Assembly: GCA_030704615.1 (NCBI GenBank)
Contig: CM060732.1
Span: 34,703,053 to 34,767,052, forward strand
DNA: 64,000 nucleotides
From: Takakia lepidozioides
Lineage: Eukaryota; Streptophyta; Takakiopsida; Takakiales; Takakiaceae
Direction: 5' to 3'
This document shows, piece after piece, positions 56,396 through 64,000 of this stretch. The translations under genes and the position numbers were made by a program. Below the pieces are notes generated by a model. The model ran no database searches, had not been told where the DNA came from, and worked only from the letters and a program-made list of their open reading frames with translations. Positions within the stretch are counted from its first letter, which is position 1, and each line of letters opens with the position of its first letter.

Positions 56396-59300
56396 GTGAA
56401 GGAGGAAAGACAAGAGAAGGTTTGGGTCAGCACGCAATTCGACCTTGAATTTTGGAGAGACGAAGATAGGGTCGTAATTGGTAGTGGGAGCAAGAGGAGT
56501 AGAGAAGGAAGCAGGGATACCTCATTATTCCTTTTTTGTTGTTCCTTCGCAGAGGCACGGGGGAGACTGAAGGGGGTTCATGGTGGTGGAGCTGGCCGAG
56601 GAGGGATGGCTACCGTTCCCTTCCTCTGTGCTTCTGTTAAATGTGAGCCACTCAATATGGGAGAGGCCTCGAGACGAAAATTGCGGGCTAGTAGAATCAC
56701 CCGTGAGATTACCTGTTTGCCATACGGTTTGGCATGCACACCCCTTTGGCTTTTGAAATTGGCTGCAGGCAATTCCCCTACACCATCTGTCAGCCTCCAA
56801 TTTCAACTTCCAAGCGAAGAAGTGCATACAGGATGTGAAGAGATTTGTCAAAGTTCCGACTTCAGATGGGATAGCAGACGAGCAGATCCTACGATCTGGT
56901 GTAAAAGTTTGTCGTCCCATCTACAACTGCCTGCCAAATGCAGGGAGGCTACAGGTGAAGATGGAAAACACGTTCTAGTTTGTGGCAGAGCTGCAAGGGG
57001 CCGGTACTGTGGAATTCTGCCAGAAGTGATTGCGGGCATTGCAGCTATGCTGTTTGTGTGCGCACCAGCCTGGGCAGAGGTGGGCATATCTCCAGGCATC
57101 ACTGAGGGCGGCCGACAGGTTGCCACCCCAACTAGTGCGACAGTCGAATCCATCTTGGCTCAGCAGCTTGCACGTAGGTGTGCCCTTCTCGTCTTCTTTT
57201 GGATAGGCATGCACTGCAGTCTTCTTTGCATTGCCCAACCTTGCAACTTGCACATTGGATTTTAAAGTATGCATTAGTGACACCTGTCTCCCATGTGCAA
57301 TGTCTAAAGTTATTGCATGACTGTTCTAACGGTAGTTGTGGAAAGATCACGTAGGAAGGACGAAACCTTCTCATGAAAACAGCTGGGGAGGTGGGAGCAT
57401 GTTCCTTTGTGCCCGCAGTCTCTGGGTGTGTGAGATAGAGGAGTGAGAGGGAGACAGGAAATGAAGGGGGGCATAGAGGGCTTGCTGAGGAAGCTTTGCA
57501 AAACTTCTACAAGGAGAACTGTGGAACAGATTTTGAATTCTCAGTTGGCTTTGTTGTACAGGTTTCGGGAATTGAGTGACCAGGAACTGGCAGATGTGTT
57601 GGAGCAGCTACTCCGTGCAAGCAGGTTGGGGTCAGTGTTAACAGACGAGCCTCCTAGCAACAGGAAAATCCTGGACGAGAACATCACCCAAGAATTGGGC
57701 AGAGGAAATACATACAGTAATGCCAGGGGTGAGAGTTCAACACCGCAGGCAAATGCTGAAAAGCAAATGAACCCTCCTGTCCACGAGGGAGAATCAAGTA
57801 CAGATGCCACACCACTGGGATTGGAAACTAATAAGGGGAAGGCAGTGAGGACTGAAGATTTGGCCCTGCCAAAAATAATCCAAGACAGAAAATTGCCATC
57901 AGAGCAGCAGGTGCCGGACAGAGAGGACATGGCGAGAATGGGGAAGGAGAGCAGCAACCAGGGGGACTTGACCACCTTGCTATGGGAAGACCTTCAAAAG
58001 AGACTAGATATGTCAGGTGAAGCAAAGCTGCTAGGTAGCGAGGGCTCAATGGGGAAAAATACAGTGGAGCAGACGAACTCCAGAGCTCAAGGTATGCAGT
58101 CGGTGACCTCAGCTGATGAGTCTTAGGCATTGTGTTGTTTGGTCCCAGTCCAGAAACACAGGGTCTACACGTTGAGGTCTTCAACGGACCTTAGGACTAA
58201 GTAATTCCAATCGAAATGGAAGAAAGTTCAAATATTGATCATGGATTGTAAATTTTGGGTGTTCTGAGGTGTCTGTTAAGCATGTATTATATGAAATCAT
58301 TGGCTGGAACTCATCATGGCCCATGTGTCAAAGATGCGTCTTTGTGATGGTCACTGAGATTTGAGTTTACTACCATGAAAAGTGACTTTGGGAAACCATC
58401 ATATTTATGTGTTGAAAGGTGAGAGCTCCATGTGATCTTTTTGAATGCCTGTACTGTCGTTGAGCTTGAGGTAAGAAATTTCCAAGTGATGTATTCCACT
58501 TGCTTGTCATGATGTGATTATTCCAAACCAGCAGGATGTTGGGTGGCAGGTGTATTCGAAGACACAAAAGTTTTGGCCCTTGGCGCAGGTGCATTGGTAG
58601 CTAGTGCATTGTTCTCTGTTGGAGCTTGGAAATTTCTTGATTCCAGAGTGAAAAAGCCATCTTCATATCTGGGTGAGGGGCTCAAGGAAAGGAGTGGTGA
58701 GAATGTAGAGGCGTCAATGAGAAGTCCTTGGAATACCAGTAAGGGTACGGAAAGGGGTCAGGGATTGTTCAGGTCAATATTGACAGCTTTGCAAGCCTTA
58801 GTTGGCCGAGTCCGTGGTGTGGAGCAGGTTACAAAGCAAGATCAGCAGAACATGGAAGATGAGGGCACTAAGAAACCTAGAGGTGAGGATGAGGATAATT
58901 ATGATACTAGAGAGGCCCAACCTGGGGTCACCAGTTCTATGAATGGATCTCTGAAGAAGGGAGCAATTAAAGGAAAGGGTGCGGATACAAGGGAATCCAC
59001 TTCAGGCCTCAACAGAAGGGGCAGTTTAAGCATCAGAGATGATTCCATCCCTGAAGTGGGATATCAGGATGAAGGTGACATGCTTCCAAGCATCCGAACT
59101 TACAGGAAAGGGAGCAGGCTCAATGATGCAGGCCCCAGGTATGATGCAGGAAAAATCACTAGCACTTTCGTGGCTTCTATCAATCCTGGAGAGCAAAGTT
59201 GGTCAACGAGATCCGTGCCTAAATCTCCTGAGTACGAGGATCCGATTGCAAGAGACTTGGCTACTGACACTAGGCTATCATACAAGTACTCGGCACTCAG

Positions 59301-60132
59301 AAGCAGGGATGAACCGATTTCCAAGTTCCTTCGAAGAACTGGCAACAATCAAGACAATCTTATGCTGAAAACTGACGGGCACAAACCGCAGAAAGCCACT
59401 GTTTCAAGTCATAACATGGAGGCACAGCGCAGCCAGGTTGATGAGGAAAGGCAACTGCAGCGTGATGATGGCCAAGTAACCATGAAAGGAACTGCTCTAA
59501 AGGAGAAACCATATGATGAGCAGAAGCTTGAGGAGAGCAACTACACATACAGATTGACAGACAAACATGGTCTGAACATGCCAAAGAGATCGAGTGTTGC
59601 CAGACCGGATTACTGGGCAAAGTCTGGTAAGAACCCTGATGAAGACAGAGTTAGTAACGAATCAAGTCAGCTTAAAGCCAATGGTGAAAGTTGCAAGGTC
59701 ATTAATGGACAAGCAACTACCTTTGAGATGGATTGTTTTTTCCATAAGGGAACAATGTGGGTTAGGGATATGGATGGAGTGTTTGTGCAAAGCCCACTTA
59801 AAAGTCGTGATCCCACCAAGAAGACTCATGTCCTACGGGACAAAGGGATAGGAAAGCCTGCCTCAAAGTTGTTTTCAAAGAGTGGCAGCACTGATGGAAC
59901 AGATTTGAAGATGCGAAAAGGGCGTCAATCAGGCAACAGGGGTAAGATTACAGATGCACCAGGATTTGACTACCATCATCTGGTCCTGCAGCATGTTGAG
60001 AATGATTTTCAATCAGCAAAGCTGCACATTCACAAACGGAATAATGTCATCTCTGACACTCCATCTTCAGAGCACCAGGGACTCATGCAAGTTGAGCTTA
60101 CATCACCTTTAACCTATGGACCAAACTACTGA
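56396..60132 (+). CDS. Unidentified protein, probably plastid-targeted and membrane-anchored, at least three exons
   Basis: Not recognised. Exon 1 (frame open 56396-57173, likely start ATG 56606, MATVPFLCASVKCEPL) has a Ser/Arg-rich N-terminus and a hydrophobic stretch VIAGIAAMLFVCAPAWAEVG with an A-x-A end like a thylakoid or secretory cleavage site; a GTAGGT donor follows at about 57173. Exon 2 (within 57441-58092) has a helical ELADVLEQLLRAS segment and ends at a GTATGC donor. Exon 3 (58537-60132), after a GGTGGCAG acceptor, starts VFEDTKVLALGAGALVASAL, a likely transmembrane helix, followed by about 500 hydrophilic residues and a C-terminus DYHHLVLQHVENDF...YGPNY. The three frames are joined by inference from splice signals; the exon 2 acceptor is uncertain. 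Exon 3 is a long undamaged frame, which supports a real gene. Confidence 0.6.
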
Positions 60133-61531
60133 GAGACAAGAGAGCCATTGACTAATGCATGCTAGTCAATTTCTTCTTTTGTAGGATGTGAGCATGCATC
60201 ACTGTGCAGCTTCTAGTGGCTCTGTTTTTCATAGATAGCTTCCAGCAAGGTGATTACACTAGAAACACAAGATCCACTTAAGCATGTTAAAGCTAGTTGC
60301 CTGAGCTTGCAGGATTTTCCTTGAAGCTTGGTTGTGGGTGTCTTCAATTGTATACTAACAGGATGGTTGCAAACAATTCCTTGCACCTATGTACAATTTC
60401 GTTAGTTTTCCCTGAGGTTCCGAGATCTCCTGACCAAATGAATCCAGGTAGGTGTTAAGAATTCTTGTATGGAGTGATTGGTAGTTTAGTAAGCTAAATG
60501 TGGCGACATTTGACAGTGTCACGTTGTGGAGACTGCAGGGGGGCAGGCATAAATTAAAGAGCATCGTTTCTTGTGATTATGTATTTACTGCCTTTCATCT
60601 CTCTCTCTTGAGCTCTCGAGCTTGGTACAGTACCTTGTTTTCAGCTTTGGGGGCTGTCGGAGCTCTGCTGAAATCGACAGTGTTTTTCCTGGCATCCACA
60701 CTCAAATTCTCAAGTTCATTATAGTTGGCTGTCTGGGAGTGCTTGGGCAAATTTAGGAGAGTTTTCATACCGTCCCGAGTAGGAAAACTCAACTGTGTCT
60801 GTGTACATGCACCATATGCCCAGTGACTGTTCGTATGATTGTGAATTATTGCATCTGCCTCTGCAAACAGACTTCAACACTGGAAACTTTTGCAATGGCT
60901 GTTCAATGAAGCTCACATCTGAAGCAGACAGATTGTTTGTTACACCAGAAACATCCTACATCATTTTCTCCAATTACTTTCAATTTTGTTAACTCACACC
61001 TTTATAGTGTAGTGCTCAAGATTATGACCCATACAATAGAGGGGCCTAGCTATATGAGCTACAGAATCACTTATAACAATAAATTCATTTATACTTAGAC
61101 CATCCATGGAAAGGGCTGTCAAACGGTTCATTTGAGAAACAATAATGGGTTACTTCTGTGAATGCCCTAAACCAGCTCCCCTGAAACACATGGCATTTGA
61201 GAATGAGCACGACTTCAACGTGATAACCCTGCTGGAGTCCCCTCCAATCAATGAGTCAACCAGCCGAAGTTGGCAATGCATAAGAGACAAGACTGAGTTG
61301 TATACATGATTTGTTTCTCCCACTTCCCCATCACCTCTGTGAAACCACTGCTCGCATGTCGTGATTGTCACATTTAGGCATTGTACATGGTACCGCTGTC
61401 AAGATGTAGAGGCGCTGTTTCGCTTTGCCACATGAGGCTTCCTGCACTCTCTGATATATTTTACTCTACACCATCTATTTCTGATGTATGATCGAGCTTC
61501 CTATGCCAACCAAGGCGTAATGGGGAGAGCA
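60133..61531. other. Intergenic region; 3' flanks of two convergent genes
   Basis: The plus-strand unknown gene and the minus-strand GluRS gene converge here. The segment 61158-61230 is the partner of the dispersed repeat at 47888. No other gene is seen; short frames at 60500-60990 overlap on both strands and lack domains. Confidence 0.55.
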
Positions 61532-64000
61532 TCACACCCTCAAATGTTCCCCAGGACATGGCCGCTGTCTTCCATCAGGAATGGCAATCAAAAGAATGGG
61601 CCTAGATGGCCTTACGTAAGGCACATCGCAGATAAAGTAACCCTTGCGTTCCAGCTGTAAAATTTCACCTCGCTTAATATTGCGTAGGTTGGAATCTCCA
61701 ACAGCCGACACTTCAAACCGTGTGTTGAGATTGAGCACCGATTCGAAATCATCTGTATCCTCCAGCTGCACCCCCCATCCAACCATGAATGAGATTCAGG
61801 ATACAAATGGACAGCGGGGGTTCTTGAACCATTACTGCCCAAATCCTAGCAAGGAGATTTGCATTGGTTCTAGGACCTTAACCAGCAATAGCCCACAAAA
61901 CCCCTAGCTGTGGAGGCACCTTCACCGATCGTCACTCTCTGCTCTCTATTCTCCTCTCTATCAAGTCAATGGAACAGCCACGTCACATTGCCAGGTCTCC
62001 GACAGATTCCAAAATTCCTAACAAGAATTTCAAAGGAAAGATCCCAATATTCATATATTAGATGCCCCAAACTATGGGACAAGCGCACAGTGTATAGCAG
62101 CTCAAGCAAAGACTCTCAGCCCATAGTTCTTCTAATCTAACTCCCAAGTGTTTTATGTCTGCGTTTAACAGAAGTAATTAACTTCCCATAGGGGCTGTGG
62201 GAAATAAACGTATACTAGCAACAGACAAATGGGACGAAAGATAGCACAGCATTTCAGAACAAAATTCATACAACGGAAAATGGAAGTCAATAGCACCTTT
62301 TTCTTCTTGATGAGGTAGTCCAGCTCTACAAGAGTTAGAGGCAGCAGCTCCAAAATCTCAGGCAGCCAAGTGAGTTTCAATTTGGTGGTCTTCACAGAGC
62401 CCTCCAAATGCAAATCTCCCTTCAACCCCACCACAACCCCATTCTCATCCTTTTCTACCTTGCGAATGATTGCATTTCCCCAGTCCATGAGAGTAACTTC
62501 CTCGCCTTCAGAAACACTGGCACCGTCTGCCTGATCTAGCCACACTCGCTTTGTAAAGGTGGTGGCCTTCTTGCCTGCACCCTCAAACTTTTTGTGTCTT
62601 GCAATCACTCGCACAAATGGCTTCTCAGGGCCATTGCTTAAGTCAAGAAGAACTTTACCGTCTGTCAAGACAGCTGTATGCCGAGGACATACAGGATCAA
62701 TGATTTTCTTGTTGATAGTCCATAGCTTCTCCCACTCCATCAGATTGAGATTCTTGGATGCTCCCTGCCATGCTCACAATTTAACAATGCTTTAATGTAC
62801 AAGATTTATAACGCACTTAGAACAGAATTTGCGGGTGACTATTCACAACAGAAAAGTCGGCCGATCAACTAAAACTGGACAAAGCTACAAACCTGGGATA
62901 AGATGAATTGCTTCAGTGCCTCCACTGTGAGACCACGGCGGCGAATCCCTTGCACAGTGGGGAAGCGAGGGTCATCCCAGCCCTCCACACGCCCATTGTC
63001 CACAAACCACTGCAGCTTGCGCTTGCTAAGCAGTGTGTACACAAAGTTGAGTCTGCTGAAGTCCCATACATGCACACGTCTCAGTCCCATATCCTCCAAA
63101 ACCCTATAGTATTGATCATTTCGGTCGTGGTACTCACTCGACCGAAGTGCATGAGTGACACCCTCCACACTATCTACAAAAGGGCATGCAAAGTCATAGG
63201 TCGGGTACACCTTATATTTATCACCAACCCGGTGGTGATGGGTTGGATTACAACGATAGTACACAGGATCACGCAGAGATGCATTTAAATTGCTCATGTC
63301 AATCTTCCCACGCACACAACATAGTTTTCCTCTCTCTGTCCCAGTCACCATCTCTTTCCACAGCTGCAGATTCTCCTGAACGCTTTGGCTCCGGCACTTT
63401 GATTCAACGCGGTCATACCTCTCCTTCTGCATTTGCTCCCGATCCGTGTCATCAACATATGCCTTTCCCTCAAGAATTAACTTCTCTGCCATCTCCATTA
63501 GCTGTTTGAAATAGTCAGAGGTGTAGGTCACCACATCAGCCTTAACCCCTAGAGTGTCAAGGTCTGCAAGTATGCTTTCCACAAACTCCTCCTTCTCTTT
63601 TGCAGGATTTGTGTTGTCGAATCGAACAATGAGTCGTCCCTTATACTTCTGGGCAAAATACTGGTTTAAGAGGGCAGCTTTGGCATGGCCAATGTGCAGG
63701 TATCCACTTGGTTCAGGTGGAAAGCGTGTGCACACTTTGCCCATTTCTGCATCAGGCAAGTCAATGTCGAAGGAGCCTTCAACCTTCTCCTTCTTCTCTG
63801 TAGTTGTTCCATTGACTTTAGAAACTCCTTTTGTATCCGGAAGTGGCTTTCCAGCGCTCCGCTGGGTTGTAGGCTTTTGCAAAAGATCTGTCAAGGCTGG
63901 ATACTGGTTCAGAATGGAGTTGTACCACCGTGCCAAATTGGTAAACTTGGTTGACTTCCGGAAACTCTCCCATCGTTGCCCTGATGCTGATGCAAACAAG
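61532..64000 (-). CDS. Glutamyl-tRNA synthetase, cytosolic eukaryotic type (5' end beyond window)
   Basis: Charges tRNA-Glu with glutamate in the cytosol. Three exons are visible: 64000-62893, 62764-62297 and 61765-61532, with GT-AG borders that keep frame. Exon order gives the end of a GST-like N-terminal domain, then the class I catalytic domain with the HIGH motif ([19 protein letters not shown]), [13 protein letters not shown] and the KMSKS-like LSKRKL. The anticodon-binding beta-barrel follows: [30 protein letters not shown], and [20 protein letters not shown] near the end. The lack of a bacterial C-terminal helical domain and the presence of beta-barrels separate it from organellar GluRS; glutaminyl-tRNA synthetase is close, but the terminal [19 protein letters not shown] block is typical of eukaryotic GluRS. 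No stop or frameshift seen; about the first quarter is missing. Confidence 0.93.

Noticed and set aside
1-64000. tRNA, rRNA or other structural RNA genes
   Set aside because: I looked for A/B-box-like and rRNA-like stretches and found none I could support by eye; a covariance-model scan would be needed to exclude small ones.

Overview
The window looks like nuclear DNA of a land plant with a large, transposon-rich genome. Genes have GT-AG introns and there is a cytosolic-type glutamyl-tRNA synthetase, a PPR-DYW gene and a seven-knuckle CCHC protein. The regular PPR-DYW architecture and the transposon content suggest a seed-free lineage (fern, lycophyte or bryophyte), but the sequence alone does not settle this.

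From about 0.9 to 41.3 kb there is one nested transposon stack. A 5'-truncated Ty1/copia element (minus strand; LTR 902-1152, RT split between 1153-2265 and 40482-41294) is interrupted by a 38.2-kb Mutator-like element B (2275-40472; 9-bp target duplication with one mismatch; degenerate termini). B holds two later insertions. The first is a Ty3/gypsy chromovirus (4003-20151; paired LTRs; exact 5-bp duplication ATGGG), sitting in B's transposase gene. The second is an 11.3-kb Mutator-like element A of the same family (23941-35222; exact 9-bp duplication TCCTATGTC), sitting in intron 1 of B's second gene. The chromovirus is itself interrupted at 5810-13184 by a scrambled gypsy element that carries a DRM/DNMT3-like cytosine-5 methyltransferase domain in pol, and at about 13830-16160 by an LTR/tandem-repeat fragment.

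A and B share an unusual two-gene layout. A transposase gene (WRKY-GCM1 zinc finger, MULE catalytic domain, SWIM finger) lies head-to-head with a many-exon gene whose C-terminus looks like a beta-class (amino-) DNA methyltransferase. Introns 1 and 5 of the methyltransferase-like gene, and the flank of the A transposase gene, carry about 36 copies of a dyad repeat (arms CAACCTTGCGT and ACGCAAGGTTG around a 2-nt centre). I regard this pairing of transposase, methyltransferase-like protein and dyad array as the likely undescribed system here. Both copies carry stops, frameshifts or damaged splice sites, so any intact copy must lie elsewhere in the genome.

From 41.4 to 48.2 kb the DNA is AT-rich, with a decayed gypsy integrase fragment and a duplicated piece of a neighbouring gene. 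The host genes follow: a disabled PPR-DYW gene (48.25-50.82, minus), a CCHC zinc-knuckle gene (51.9-55.06, minus), an unidentified probably plastid or membrane protein gene (56.4-60.1, plus) and a glutamyl-tRNA synthetase gene that runs off the right edge (61.5-64.0, minus).
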